Source of the DNA: Drechslerella dactyloides
Taxonomy: Eukaryota > Ascomycota > Orbiliomycetes > Orbiliales > Orbiliaceae
Length of the DNA: 64,000 nt
NCBI GenBank assembly: GCA_020064725.1
Contig: JAGTWJ010000001.1
Span: 3,410,001-3,474,000, forward strand
Direction of reading: 5' to 3'
The stretch's first letter is position 1. Each line of letters starts with the position of its first letter. Under the pieces are notes generated by a model. The model saw only the letters and a program-made list of their open reading frames with translations. It was not told the DNA's origin and searched no databases. Shown here piece after piece: positions 25,001 through 37,409 of the stretch. The translations under genes and the position numbers were made by a program.

Positions 25001-26075
25001 CTGCCCCAGCGGAGCAAATAACGTTAGCCCGCGAGTTGGCCAGCTGCGCCGTGTAAGCGATATGTCGAGAAGGCCCGCAGATGTTCGCAACTACCTAGCG
25101 TCATCCGCTAGGCACCAGCTTAAACCTCGCCTCATCCGAACCAGACCGAGCCCGAGGGACCGTTTAGCTCGTTTCTATTCGTCCCTCCAGTTCCTTTTAG
25201 TCACAATCGGCACGCACAATCGTCGATACGACCATTGCGAGTCAAACAGTGCAGATAGCCGCAGGTACATTGCATTCATTCCATGCACACTCCGGTGCAG
25301 ACATGGCAGACGACATGGGAGCTCAAGATTTCGAATCGGGGGGATCCTCTCTCCTTGGGGAAGCGCCGGAATGCCGTGCTTCTGCTGGGCGAAGCTTGCC
25401 GGCTGCCTGCCTTTCCTCCAAGGCTGGGCTGCAACTGGCCGGGGTACTCTAGTCCCCCTCTGCCAGGCTGCTCTCGCCTGTCTTCTGATCTTGCCTTCTC
25501 GGTCTGTTCGGCGGACGCATGCGAGCGTGCCTGGGAAGGAAGTGCTTGCTGAATGCAAAAGATTAACGATCAACGACCTTAAATATCTCCGGGCTCCGTT
25601 CTCGCCCTCCATCCATTCTCCCCAGAAGATGTAATGAAATAACGCGGAGGCCCTCCTGCCTGACCGAGTCGACGATCGAATCGAAGAGCAGGAGCAAAGC
25701 ATCGGACACGGGCAGATCGTCTCTCAGAACAAGGAAAATTTCTGCCTGTTCGGTTTTATATTGCCTGCGAGGAAAATCCCATCAAAGAAAGAAAGAAAGG
25801 AAACAAAGAAACAAAGAAGACAGGACTGGACTATGGCCGCCCACCGGTTGGAGACATCAACAGACGGACATGTTGCACGACGTTCTTAAAGCCCGCTCGT
25901 TCGAGATACCCGTAGCAACTGAGGCAGAGGGGAGTGGAATCGCAAGCAGTCGGCGGAAACGGAAGACCAAGAAGTCACCAGCGGCAGAGCTCATCTCTTG
26001 ACCGGCCCCTTGGCTCTTCTTCTTCGCTCCCGCCAGGCCTTGGACAGCACGGCAGCAGCCTCGACCAAGCAAGTG
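16034..26075. other. Ten-kilobase stretch without a credible gene
   Basis: Open frames exist (for example 22373-22858 on the minus strand and 25062-25634 on the plus strand). None has a signal peptide, domain, repeat or intron chain that I can support, and overlapping frames on both strands look alike. The first part should hold the RGS promoter. A purine-rich GAAA/CAAAG tract lies at 25783-25822 in the probable leader of the gene starting at 26076. An alternating GCATGCGCATGCGCGC run lies at about 19624-19639. No MITE-type terminal repeat pair was found inside. Confidence 0.45.
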
Positions 26076-26663
26076 ATGCGGGCGGTCCTCGCCATCGCGG
26101 TGACGGCCTGTTCCGTTGCTTGTGCTGCACCGCCAAGCCAGTCCGACAACCGTGCCGAAACCCCCCATTCGACGTTGAACACCATCACCGAAAGCAACGA
26201 AGAGGCCCTCACCCGTCGAGGCACCGGCGTATCCGCACTCTGGTACGATGTCCCCTCGCCGACGCCGAAGTCTGAACCAAAGAAGAACATCCCTGGAGCC
26301 ATCGGGGCCACCATCGCCGCTGTCTTAATTGTCACCATTGCGATCGTCATTTTCCTCGCCCACCGTGGCATCTGGCTGCGACACTTGCGCGCCCAGCAAA
26401 CCAAATCAAAGACCGTACTCAGCTTTCGTCCCACGAGCACGACGCCAGAACCTATCGAATACGACGAGGAGATGAGACAACAGCGGTCGGGTCAGATTGT
26501 GCAGTCTTACATCTCGATGGAGACAGTATGTATCTCAGACCAGGAAAGCGAGGTTGGAGTGTCGGTTGGCCGCATCTCAATGCATGAGGATCGATCCCAA
26601 GATCATTTTTTCGAACACACGATTACCATGCCCCCCCCTGTCTACAGACACAGCATGCCTTGA
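26076..26663 (+). CDS. Single-pass type I membrane protein, unknown function
   Basis: I chose the ATG at 26076 because it starts a clean signal peptide (MRAVLAIAVTACSVACAAPP); frame-open sequence upstream has no ATG closer to a signal. The 195-residue product has a short Ser/Thr/Pro-rich outer part (about 19-71) with a dibasic TRR at 46-48 that could be a Kex2-type cleavage site. One transmembrane helix follows at about 72-95 (IPGAIGATIAAVLIVTIA), and then about 100 cytosolic residues starting HRGIWLRHLRAQQ. The layout resembles small fungal Mid2/SKG6-like surface sensors, but I see no defining motif. No intron is needed. The gene stands alone, with long gene-free flanks. Confidence 0.6.
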   Translation: MRAVLAIAVTACSVACAAPPSQSDNRAETPHSTLNTITESNEEALTRRGTGVSALWYDVPSPTPKSEPKKNIPGAIGATIAAVLIVTIAIVIFLAHRGIWLRHLRAQQTKSKTVLSFRPTSTTPEPIEYDEEMRQQRSGQIVQSYISMETVCISDQESEVGVSVGRISMHEDRSQDHFFEHTITMPPPVYRHSMP

Positions 26664-28035
26664 TCTCACGACGGCGGCGCTCTCTAAAAGCGTTTCATCC
26701 AATGATATCAAAGGGAGGCGAGGTAGCCTAGCAAGGCATCTATATTTACAATGCAGCTACCCATCGATAGGTTTCTAGTACGAGCATATCGACGAGAAGG
26801 AAAGCCTTGATCCTGGAAGCAAGACCGCTCAGGATCGTAAGTCGTATCTGCATATATATCTGCAGAACTAGCCTGTTGGGTGAACACGACCTCTCGCCAC
26901 CACAACCACGCCACCGGTAGGTACCATCGGCCTTCTCCCGGTGCCCATGGTATCAACTGGAGGGTTTTGCCTACTGAGATATTTTATCCACCCATGCAAG
27001 CACGCCCGCTGGCTTCGTCTCTCAGGATCTCTGCGCCCTAATTTCCGTCGGTCGGACATGAATAGGCTGACAGCATAACAACACACAACACTCTGTGCTG
27101 TGACATTGCACAACAGCACGACGCCAAAATTATGAGCCAAATCACCGCCATCGCCATCACCATCCCAACAGAAACGAGCTTACATCTCGTGCAAGTATAC
27201 CAAATTGCTGGCATGGCTTCCGAGACAGCCGCACAAAGAGGACACAGCCAGCCGTTGAGATTTTCATCTACGAGCAGATAGACAGGGTCTTCCAGCCTCT
27301 CAACAGAGCATATCACTTCGAACTTCGAGCATCCAAGATGCCGGTTGTCCTAGACGAACATCACTGCTCTTAACCACCCACTCAAAGAGTGTTCATCCTT
27401 CACATCCTTCCCAAACAGACTATCATATACTATCATATACCTGGAGTTATCGGGCATTCTATTTTCTCAATACATATATCACTAGCGGCGCATTCGACCG
27501 GAGTTATTGTGTTTCACAGATCCAGTTATTACATCGATATCCATTTGCATGGTCTCATTTTTTGCAATATCCTCTCCGGAATGAGGTTTCTCGACATTCT
27601 GCACGCTTTGTATGAATATGACGCTCTGTCACAACATCCATTTAGCAGGCAGCCTCCTTGACAGGCGCTTTGCCATGCATTTCTTTCGTCTTTCTATACT
27701 TCGCGGATGAGCATTTTCGTTGCGAGTCGGACACCATATACCCATTGAGACGTACAGAGCAATCTCACGATCGGAATTTAAACAGATGCAATGCATGCAT
27801 GTAACTATATTAAGATTACCGCAGAAACAGCGAACTAGCTATTATACTCTAACACGTGTGCGAACCACTTTTCTTCTCGTACTGGAATCGTAAGCCGTTA
27901 CGTAGATTATCATAAACCCCCACCCATTCATTGGCGCTCTTCATGCCTGAATACTGGCCGTCGAACTCCATCGGTCAAGTGTGATCAGAGCCAAAGCAGT
28001 GGTTCAGGCCTTGGGTCACCTTCAGTGTGGCTAGC
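26664..28035. other. Gene-free stretch
   Basis: This is the 3' flank between the plus-strand membrane-protein gene and the minus-strand Cys-rich secreted gene. Short frames on both strands lack features. Nothing else was recognised. Confidence 0.4.
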
Positions 28036-28641
28036 TCAGATCACCGCGACAAAGTCCGTTAGATACCGTGTCTCGCGCGGGGTGCACTTATAGCCGTAGT
28101 ACCCAGACGGCGCACATCCGGTCGGTATGACAGTGCCATTCGCCTGGATCCGTACATAGTCCGGCTCATTATTACTATATATCGCAGCCACGCCATCAGT
28201 ATCAAAACTTGAAACAAAAGCCAAACCCAGATGGGTGCATTGGTTGAGGCCAATAAAGCGCGTAGAACTATACAAGTATATCCATGCAAGGGGTACTTAC
28301 TAATTGCTAGAAGGCTGATAATATCCAAACTCGACGTATATTATTTGCCCATCCTTCTGATACTTCCACTTGACGTTCTTATTCTCACACTCCACATATT
28401 CCGTCGGCAGGGGACTCGCACTGCCGTAGCTGGAGTCGTAGGAGCGCGTGGCGTATTTACAGACGGTACATATCTTGCTGGTGCCATCGTAGAACTGGAA
28501 ACTTGAGTAGGAGACCCGCTTGGGAGACTGCGAAACGTAGTATTCAAAGTCTCGGGCTTCATAGGGGCCGAATGCCGTCGCAGTCGGCGTGACCAGCAGG
28601 AAGGTGAGGAGGCTGAGGAGGCTGGTGAAGAGGAAATTCAT
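28036..28641 (-). CDS. Small Cys-containing secreted protein
   Basis: Exon 1 is 28641-28301 and exon 2 is 28207-28036. The 93-bp intron has a GTAAGT donor and a TTTCAAG acceptor, and the join gives 170 residues. An acceptor at 28268 also keeps the frame but would leave a 33-bp intron, too short for fungi. The protein starts with a signal peptide (MNFLFTSLLSLLTFLLVTPTATA). It then has an aromatic-rich mature part with a CTVC pair, YVECENKNVKW and, near the end, a GC...YKC pair, so about five Cys in all. No family is recognised. Length, signal and Cys content fit an apoplastic effector or wall-associated protein, which is inference only. It is the first of a run of secretory genes up to 38.6 kb. 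Confidence 0.6.
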
Positions 28642-31600
28642 GTTGGCTATTGTCCGATATGTATATAATATCTGACAGAGAGGAGGGAATTGACCAGAAA
28701 GGTGCGGACGATCTTGTTTCGAGAAATGAGTATAGACCTTCGCCTGGAACTATATGCAGCGGATATAATCGAGTGGGCAGGTACGGAGGGTACTTGCGTG
28801 CTCTATATATAGCTCCGAGGAGCAACAGGTAGCTATAAGATACTATCCATCTGCGTCTATACATTTATCCTATTGCATGGGTCGCGGCCACCGAACTCGA
28901 ATCGGCGGCTGTGATAGCCCAGGACCCTGGCCTAGGCCGGCCTCTCGGGACCCCCCATGGAGACATTGCATATGTAACTACATGTCCGTCTCCCCTTGTC
29001 TGTCTGTAAGAACGTACGTGCATCTGCAGCGTCGAAGCTTGTATGCGGGAGGCGGAGGAGTTAACTAAGGGAAAGCCCGAGTCAAGTGCCGTCGCAGTTG
29101 GCCAGCTGGGTCAGGTTGGTGGCACAAAGCGTAGATATCGATATGCCCAGCTGGTCTTCTATACGTAACTCCGATAGCAACTTAGCAATTGAATCGAAGG
29201 TTGCTCGTGCTGCGCGTGATTCGTGTGTTCCGAGGCTTAAGTCCACGCTTGTACATGTATATATGCTGGGTTGTATAAAAATAGCATACAATCCTGTCTG
29301 TTGGGATTGCTTCGGATCCGCAACGGTGCGTGATCGAACCCGGAACTAATCGTTGATATGAAGTTGCAATCCGCGCTAGCTCCGATAACTCTATCACTCA
29401 CCAAAACGTTGAACGGCTTGCCATAAATATAATCGACCATGCCGTTGATGTATGCATATATCGAGTATGTACCTACCCACATCCGCAATGGAGAGCTCGA
29501 CCGAGTTAAAGCGAATGTTACTCAAGGCCAGTACCCAGGTATCCATGGTTATGCAGAGCTAGGAAACTAAGGCAGCCTTCATGTCAACACGATTCGTATG
29601 GGACACAGACGACAATAAATCGGACCTAGGATCGATCCTCTATCGATACGAAGGGATCCTGAATCCAATGGCTCAGGACGAGCTCCATGCAAAACATACA
29701 AGTTGTGCGAATGCGTGCATATCTGCAGGGTAATGCAGTCTGGCAGTCTGGCAGTCACGTTCACGCTGCGGGTGCAGCAATTGATACCCATGCGATACGT
29801 AACACAAGGCCTCGTGCACAAGTTTGTGCTCGTAATTAAACAGATAGGAAGAAATTATGCGAGACCAAGAATGACCTTTCCGTCTCTACGAGATAAAATT
29901 ATCTCTCGCATGTGCTCACATGAATTGACACAGAGTTCGACGTGCGCAGCAAAGTTACAGCTTGTGGCGAAGAGAAAAAATTTTCGAGTAGCAAAATCGA
30001 AATAACAGCAGCCAATCGTTGAAGGTAATCGGGTTGTCTTGAGTCCCTCGAAGCTGAGGCTAATCCTCGGGAAATTTAGGACAGGGGTCATTGCATTGCG
30101 GCCCTGTACGCTACACAGCATCCTGAGATGACGGGTTGTTCCATGGATTATCAATCACCCAGCCCACGCGAAATATATTTTCGCCCTTCAAGAATAAAAG
30201 AGTGGCCAATAGCCCCGGCTTGAACGGGCAGGCCGGTGAATATGGATCGTTACATTGCCTGTTGCCGCCAACAATATTCTACAGCACTGCTCAAGCCAGC
30301 TATCAGAGGTCCTACAGGCAACAGCAAACCCCATAGCGATCTGGGGACTAAGCTGAGACCTAGTCTAGTTGAGAATGGCGTTTTACAGTTTCGCCGTATC
30401 GATAATATCGTGACGGGGCGACGTTGCAAGAGCTCCGGAGCCATCGATACAGATCTATGACGAGGCCAGGGTGTACGGATAGGTGCTTTTCAGCCAGTAA
30501 TTATAAAGTTGTTTCCTGAGCATCAAGACTAGTGACGTACGCATCTCCTCGGTCCAACCAAGTATACGACAAATCAATCATTATGCATGTATGCGGTTGT
30601 TATATAGTGGTCAGTGCAAAACCGGGGAATCCGGTGAGCATGAGGCTGGTATACACAACATGGATTTGCTTAGTCGGTTAAGGACAATAGAACAGCGCGC
30701 CAGCAAGGTAGATGCTCCCGCTGTGACACGCTTTGGTTCATGCAATTGCCAATAGTTGCTGGTGGCTGGTAAACTTTCAGGCCTCCTCGTGTTGCTGTTG
30801 CAGTTGAGAATACCCCAGGGTCCCAGTATCTGCGACGAGCTAGGTGCATCTGCGTGCCTAGCTGGGGAACTGGTCTTGAGTCATGGCAAAGCAAGCGAGC
30901 TTGTGCAGGCTGCAATGTGGTATCCAAAGGATGGGATTATATATTGCCCATGCATGCGTGCATGGCTAGCGAGGAAAGCCAAGTAATTCAGCCATAACGG
31001 TGGGCTACAGTTCGGGCTCATGGATTTGTCGAAAATATCAAGGTACATGTAAATGAAATTTGCGGCCATGCTGGAGCTGTGTGGGTTTGGCTTGCGAGAC
31101 CAGGCCATGCTATCTGAATACATAATTAGCGGGCCGAGCCTCTTAAGTTTGAACATCTAAATTAATTGAATTTGCACGTGTGACCGTATAGAGCGTCTAA
31201 CTCATTTTCTATTCTGGTGTATTCTCTATCTAGGCGCCGGGGGGGCATCGGTAACGTTATAACGGACGTCTGCGTGTCAGTCTCCACTATATATATCGAT
31301 ATATACTTAATTTTATTGATAATAAATACGACATCTAGCAACCCCCAATGTTGAAAATGATGCATGCATGGCATCTGCTACAGGGAAAGAGACCAATGGA
31401 ATTCTTTAGATCGCAGTGGCCGACCCAAGCAAGCCTGGTCTCGAGACTAAATGTCTCAGAAAGCTTCGCCCGAATGCCCAGCGATCAACGGCCCCGATCT
31501 CTTGATGACCACGTCATCAAAGGCTTTGCAATATTCAAAATCATTGATCCATTCATATTCTGGTCGGAATTTGTGCCTATACTTAACATATCAGTGAAGG

Positions 31601-32392
31601 AGCTAACGTTTTCTAGCCTTTGTGTTATAACGTTTTCGATCGATGCTTGCATTGCATTGCAGATAGAGTCCTCGAATCGGGTACGTTGTCGCCTCCAGTT
31701 GCCATAAAGGTGCGTATGCACCCTTCCTCTATGCAGGTTGGTTTGAATTTGTCAACGTGCAAAACACACCTGAAGACGACAACGATAATGCACCCCACTC
31801 TACTGCTCGTCCCCTCGGAACCCCTATAGATCTATCGATAGTCATACTTAACAGGCACATAGATAACGCCTGTAACACTCGGACACTTCTCCCCAGACGG
31901 AACTACACGTATAAATGCGGGCAAGTGAACCAGACAGACCTGGTTACGCCGTTTAGAGTTTTCTATGGGAGAAATCGCTTGCAGCGCTTCGGAGCTATTG
32001 CCGCCATTGGAAGGACCGTATCAAACTGGGCCTGTCGTACAAACGGCAGGGCGCTCCGCGGATAATTATGTCATATGGTGGCCACGACAGGTAGTGACGG
32101 TTATAGAATGGTGTGGGTTTTTGCGCGGGTAGGCAGGTGATGATATTTATATTGCGAGTGAGGGATTCGGAACATTATTATAGGGCTGGATTGACGGTGA
32201 GAAACGCGATGCAACCACGCAATGCAAGGGATATCAATAATGAGTGTCATGACGCTAGAAATAGATACATTAAATGTATAGATGGAAGAGCGGCCATTGC
32301 TAAAAGCAAAACAACCAAACTGGCCGGCTAAAACAACAAGCGGTCGTGAAGCAGGAAAATAGAACAGACCGACGGACTTGCAGTGATCCTGC
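28642..32392. other. Gene-free stretch
   Basis: No supported gene in 3.7 kb. It contains the promoter of the 28641 gene, alternating CATGCATGCGTGCATGG near 30949, and a single short match to the MITE right end (GGCTTGCGAGAC, 31089-31100) without a partner. Frames such as 31348-31707 have no domain or signal peptide. Confidence 0.4.
28804..28811 (-). promoter_or_regulatory. Possible TATA box for the 28641 gene
   Basis: CTATATATAG, a self-complementary TATA-like site, lies about 165 bases upstream of the minus-strand ATG at 28641. Spacing fits a fungal promoter with a leader of about 130 nt; this is positional evidence only. Confidence 0.3.
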
Positions 32393-33406
32393 TTAAACAA
32401 ACACGAAGAATGCAATGCCGAGCCCTAGCAGGGCTGCTATACTCCTCGACGGGGCACTTTGCGACACGGCATTGTTCGAACCCGTGATAACTGACGGAGC
32501 CGGAGTTGTCGAAGATGCGGGGGGTGCCACCGTGGAGCTGGAGGCGGGTGCGTTAGGCTGAGTGAATACAGTCTTCGTTACTCCGCCGCCGGGCAGCGTG
32601 AAATACGAGGTGATCGGCTCCGGCGGGGGCTGGGTCGGGGAAGGCGAAGGCGAGCTCGAGCTGGTCTCTGAAGTGCTACTGCTTTGCGCAGTTGTGGTGG
32701 AGTTTGGGAAGGTGAAGGCTCTCGGACTGATTGCAGCATTAGAGACGGTGTACCCGAGACGGGTGTCAGCTAGTTGCAATTGATTTTTCTGACGGAATAT
32801 GTTGATGCTGAACGTGTCGCTGCCATTCGGTAAGCTTTGGAGCCCAGAGATATCGCCATTCTGCTGGGAGTAGGCGAGGAAAATGTAGTTTCCATTATTT
32901 GTGCCGGGTGAAGGTGGAACGTATGGGAAGTCAATTGTCCCAGATGTCAGCTCGCTGCCACCGGATGCTGTGACCCGCAGATTTGAGGCGGCATAGTGCA
33001 GGTTGGCATGAGTGGTAGGGTCTCGCGAGTTGGTGATGTCGAGGAGAACGATGGTATAAAGGGTATTGCCAGCTATCGGGTTCCTCGGCGATTTTATTGT
33101 GAACACCGGTGATGAAGACAGCGCTGCCGGAGAAAAAGGTCAGTAACCAATGCAATACTAAACTACAAAGCCGGATCTCTCGAAGCTAAAGATTATCCGG
33201 ACGAGAAGCTTTAGGGCTGGAACTCAATCTGGCGTGCACTTACACCCGACCGACACTGTGTCGCCGTTCTCAACGGTCGTATCACCAAACTTGACCGACA
33301 TTGTCTGTCCGTCCACGAAGGCCTCTGACAGCGCCTCAGGCACGGCTGCCTGCGCCAGGCCAACTACCACGCCCGCCAAAACCGTCAACGACGTCAACCA
33401 GCGCAT
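32393..33406 (-). CDS. PEBP-like secreted protein, probably GPI-anchored
   Basis: Exon 1 is 33406-33244 and exon 2 is 33123-32393. A 120-bp intron (GTAAGT donor, ACTGAC branch, GCAG acceptor) joins them in frame for 297 residues. The signal peptide is MRWLTSLTVLAGVVVGLAQA. The core resembles a phosphatidylethanolamine-binding protein fold: TIKSPRNPIAGNTLYTIVLLDIT, then DFPYVPPSPGTNNGNYIFLAYSQ, which corresponds to the family's PYxPPGPP...HRYVFLLxxQ. The canonical DPDxP and GxHR ligand-site motifs are replaced (NSRDP and NGNY), so ligand binding may be altered. A Ser/Pro/Thr-rich linker leads to a hydrophobic C-terminus (SIAALLGLGIAFFVFV) preceded by small residues, the usual GPI signal. Cell-surface location is likely; molecular role unknown. 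Confidence 0.72.
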
Positions 33407-34447
33407 CCTGCCTGTCCGGATATTAGATTTGAACGAACGCGAGTGGCCAACAGCTAAGGCACCGACAACCGAAGGGAGCGACCGATTTAAACGAGAGAGA
33501 AAATTTTAAATTAAACGAGATTATGTGGACATCGAGCAAAGGAAGCAGAGCACGAACAAACGAGGATGTTGGGATTTAAATGGGAGGCTGAGAGAAGCTG
33601 AGGACTATTACTTAATATTCCGGGTCATGTCCAACAAAAACCGCGTCAGGACCAAGAGCGCCATTCAGCCCGGAGCCAAAAGCATATCACGTCGCAACAG
33701 TGCGAAGTAGGGTTGCAAGCTGGCCAGTTAAAGGCGCAGACCAGCTCAGCAGGCGATCCGACTAGCACCGATTGAGGAATCCAAGCTGAAGGTTGGCCGA
33801 ATGAGCCGAAGGAACCACACAGGCTGAGTAGAAACCGGCGGGCCAGGGGCTATGAATAGCATTCGAGCCGATGTCATGTTTTCTTCGGCCGGCGTCACAA
33901 TGTAACATGTTTATGACGCGACGTGCTCTTTTGTTTGGCAAGCAACCTGCCACCTGCCGTTTGTGTCTCAGCTCATCGGGGGACCGTTTGGCTGGCCGGC
34001 CGACAGAGAAATTCCGACTCACGGAATGCCTCAGCGAGAATTTGAAACAGCCTGAACACGGGCAGTTTGTTTTGACTGATATATATATGTTGTGGGCATA
34101 CGAAGCATGTGCTGCATGTTTGGAACGTAAGGGACACAAGGTTCGGGCTGATAATCAATATCAATTGAGATGAGAGAATGCAATGATCTGGGTACGTAGC
34201 TAGGCGTACGTATACTTATACATGAATGTACCTGCGCCAGGCCGAGATACTTTGTCCTTCAAACACGAAATTCGGCACAGCCACTAAACAAAAAAATGCA
34301 ACGTCTACAACACAAAATCTACACCAGGGAGATTTCCAAAGTCATCGAAGCCCAGGCTCCGACCTACGAACAAAATTTTCGGCAGAAGAGAAATAACGTC
34401 CAGAACACCTTACACTTCGCGAGGGCTAGCTAAAGCCTCGGTCGGCA
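33407..34447. other. Intergenic between two minus-strand secretory genes
   Basis: This holds the promoter of the PEBP-like gene at the left and the 3' flank of the PAN-like gene at the right. A TATATATATG run lies near 34080. No coding sequence was recognised. Confidence 0.4.
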
Positions 34448-35065
34448 TCACTTCCACAAGCACCGCACCCTGAGGTAGATATGGCACATGGTGCCACACC
34501 GCTTCACCGGCGTCTCTTTGGCCTGGTTCGCGTGGTAGATCACCTCAGGATATGTGAACTTGCGCTCGAATAGCGTCACTGTGGTGTTCGTCCCGTTAAG
34601 CGCGGGGAATGTTTGGTTGTCGCGCTTATAGATCACCGGCTGGAACGGCTGTGGCACTTTCGCCGGTTGTGCCACCGCCGACACATCACGGACCTTGACA
34701 GCACGCCTCTGCTGCTTCGCGAAGCCACATGCCTCCTTCACCATGCTGGTGTACGCCGTCGCTGAGATGCCGCCATATGGATCAGCTTGCTCGTAGAAGT
34801 TGCATTCTCGCTTGTCGCTGTTGAGAGGAGTGTAGATTGCGAAGAATTGGCAGGCGGGGAGACTGTTGCAGACGCTGGCGCAGGCAGGTACGGCGTTGGT
34901 GACGGCGCCTTTAGGAGGCTCGATGGTCTTGCCGTTGGTCGGTAACGATCTGAGATTTGAGTACTTCAGAGAGAAGCCGGGCAGTTCATAGTTAGGAAGC
35001 GCGACGGACTCTGTGACAGAGACGAGGGCGGCGGCTGCCACGGCGACGTATGCTGTGAAATGCAT
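34448..35065 (-). CDS. Secreted protein with PAN/Apple-like Cys domain
   Basis: A single uninterrupted frame of 205 residues begins with a signal peptide (MHFTAYVAVAAAALVSVTES). The central part, AVPACASVCNSLPACQFFAIY...CNFYEQADPYG...ACGF, has the Cys spacing and CQFF(A) core of fungal PAN/Apple-like modules. These bind carbohydrate or protein outside the cell. Downstream are dibasic sites (QQRRAVKVR) and (YKRDNQTF), which could be Kex2 processing sites, N-glycosylation sequons (NQT, NGT, NTT) and a final Cys-containing tail (RCGTMCHIYLRVRCLWK). No intron is needed. The PAN assignment rests on spacing and one conserved core, so it is moderate; secretion is well supported. Confidence 0.68.
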   Translation of the reverse strand: MHFTAYVAVAAAALVSVTESVALPNYELPGFSLKYSNLRSLPTNGKTIEPPKGAVTNAVPACASVCNSLPACQFFAIYTPLNSDKRECNFYEQADPYGGISATAYTSMVKEACGFAKQQRRAVKVRDVSAVAQPAKVPQPFQPVIYKRDNQTFPALNGTNTTVTLFERKFTYPEVIYHANQAKETPVKRCGTMCHIYLRVRCLWK

Positions 35066-37409
35066 ATCTTAAGGTATGGATGAAAAGAGACCGAACGCAA
35101 AAAGTCCGTGGGCGTGAGCAAGTAAAGCAAGATAAATGAGTGACTATGGTAAGTACGGTAAGGGATTGTTCGCAAAGACGATGGGCAGTGGCCTGAGGAT
35201 TGTGATCGTGACAGAGGGCAAGCATCGGAGAACTTATACTGCCATTGCGGCTTAAGAATCCTACTCCTACTCCTCTACGAGTTTGAACCAATGCAATTAG
35301 TGGCCGCGCTACGCGCACCAATTGACCTTCTGTAGATCGGGAGGAAATTCTACAGTCCGATAAGCATCTACAGAGACAAAACAACTCTCATGAAACAGAA
35401 CCTCACAGCCCAGCGCAGTGTAACCTCAAATTATAGGGTACGAATCTGTCGTTTTTTACCAAGCAGGTAAGTGCATGAACAGATTTATCAATAGCGTCCG
35501 CCGCGGCGCGCTGTTATAGGATGCTAGGCATGTCTCGATATAATTGGGGCAGCGCAGACAATTGCCGTTTTGGGTAAAATCGAGGGGCGCTCTGCACACG
35601 TCAAATAGCTGCAGGAACATCCGGGCTCAGAAGAAAGGCGCGTTCAGTGGGTATTCATGCGCATCGGAGGCAGGTTGTTTCGAAAAGTCGAGCCACGCAC
35701 CGTTATGATTTGATGGTGTAAGTCAAGTTTCATTATAGCCAGCCAACCAGACCCTTCCGGTAGCATCTGTTTGTTTGTCAACTTCGAGCTGCTGTTCGAA
35801 CGCTCACGCATAAAGATTTATCAATGCACACGGCAGTGCCGTGAAACTGCAACTGAATTCGGACCTGCAGAAATCTGATCTCGAGTCCAATAGTCGAAAG
35901 GATTCTTATCTGCGTGGTACGTACAGCTTTATTGAATCGTGAAGGCCTGTATTTAATTTGCTTGCGAGACAGTCGGCCGTCGGTCCTTCCTGGTCAGCTA
36001 GATCTACCAAAAGCTGGCAACACATGATATCGCATGATGTCACCAGCAGCTGCAATCAATATATGCATTACAATTGCCGGGAGCTGCCCCTGTACGGAGT
36101 ATGGGGTTCGATGGAAGCCTCAAGCTTTACGCTGATATGCTAGCGAGTGATCACTCAGCTATCGGGAATTCGAGTTACCGTGTAGGCTCATGATTATCAC
36201 AATGCCAAGAGGAACTAGTAATCCTCTTCGATTGAAGCTTTCTAATCAAGTCTAGGCAGAAGTGTTTCAGAGTCCAAACGACGCGTGGGCATGACGCTGT
36301 CCGGTAGGCGTTAGTGGCGATCTTTGTCAAGGCCGACGGACTCTATTGCTAGACTTGTTAAATTTTGGCACCTGTCAAATAGCGCTAATATATGTAGCTA
36401 GTAGAGCCGCTAAAACTTGGAGTGCATGTGGTAGACATGGTCGCAAATTGTGATCTTTGTAGTGAAAATGCGTAAATAATGTATGTAACACTACTGAGGA
36501 ATAGTGTTCTAAAGTATACAGGATATACTGCTGCTAGAGGGACCCAGAGGTCGACTTAGCACGGTATAGAGTGCAGCAAAAGTACCAGGGTGTCAAGTTA
36601 CACGAGGATCTGAACGTCGTCGTTAAAATTGGTTATTCGTATTATATTGATATCTTTATAATCGAGGAAAGATCGTGAATCCTAAATATTTGAATTAAGC
36701 CTTGATATAGCTTCTGGAAGATCGAATAGCAATCTCACGACATATGCGGCTCGCCGTACGTCAAGATCACGGCGCCACCAAAACAGGGGGTTCTGATGAT
36801 CTCCCGCGATCCGACGCCACGTTATCAAAGTTATTTTCAACATGACTCTGGGAAATTGCGGCCTGAGTGTTGCCGCCATGCCAAAGCTAGCTGCGGCTGA
36901 ACTTTGCAGGACTGCTCGCTCGAAATGCCACTATCTAGACCTGCCAAGCGGTGCAGGGTATCGCGCTTCGGAACGACAGCCAATCGTGACACTTTGCGAA
37001 ATACCTCTTTGCAGTTTCAAAGTCTTGGTGCAATTGCCGCACCATCTCCTTAGAAAATGTGGCGGCGACTTGTAGAGCTCAGTGACAGATTACCTAGGGT
37101 CTTTGCTGTACTCCACGGGCCTTGATAGAGCACGCCACATGCAGGACCAGTTGGTCATGGGCAGTTTGCCCCATGAGAGGGACGTGCTAGACGCCAGCTT
37201 GGCGGATTGCACCCCTATTCTTGTACGGTCGAAAACCATAGAAGTGAAATGTCTATAAGAGCCTGGGAAGAGCGCTGTGAGATATCTTAGATGGAGACTT
37301 GACTTCTGACCCCGCTGCCACTCTTTCCAGCTGTCGTCGTTCTTTTAGTTATCTTGATTTGACCATCTACGCTCCTTAAGTCGTTCATTACCAGTTTTTT
37401 GGATTCACA
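35066..37409. other. Gene-free stretch
   Basis: A promoter region flanks each of two divergent secretory genes (minus-strand start 35065, plus-strand start 37410). One MITE-end match (GCTTGCGAGACA) lies at 35960-35971. No convincing coding sequence between. Confidence 0.4.
37254..37260 (+). promoter_or_regulatory. TATA-like site of the 37410 gene
   Basis: TATAAGA lies 156 bases ahead of the ATG at 37410, a plausible core promoter distance. A pyrimidine-rich stretch (near 37310-37345) follows before the start codon, as is common in strongly expressed fungal genes. Confidence 0.35.

Noticed and set aside
29325..29345. Sequence resembling a tRNA T-arm (GATCGAACCCGG, minus strand)
   Set aside because: The stem does not pair, and no anticodon arm or acceptor stem is found at the right distance.
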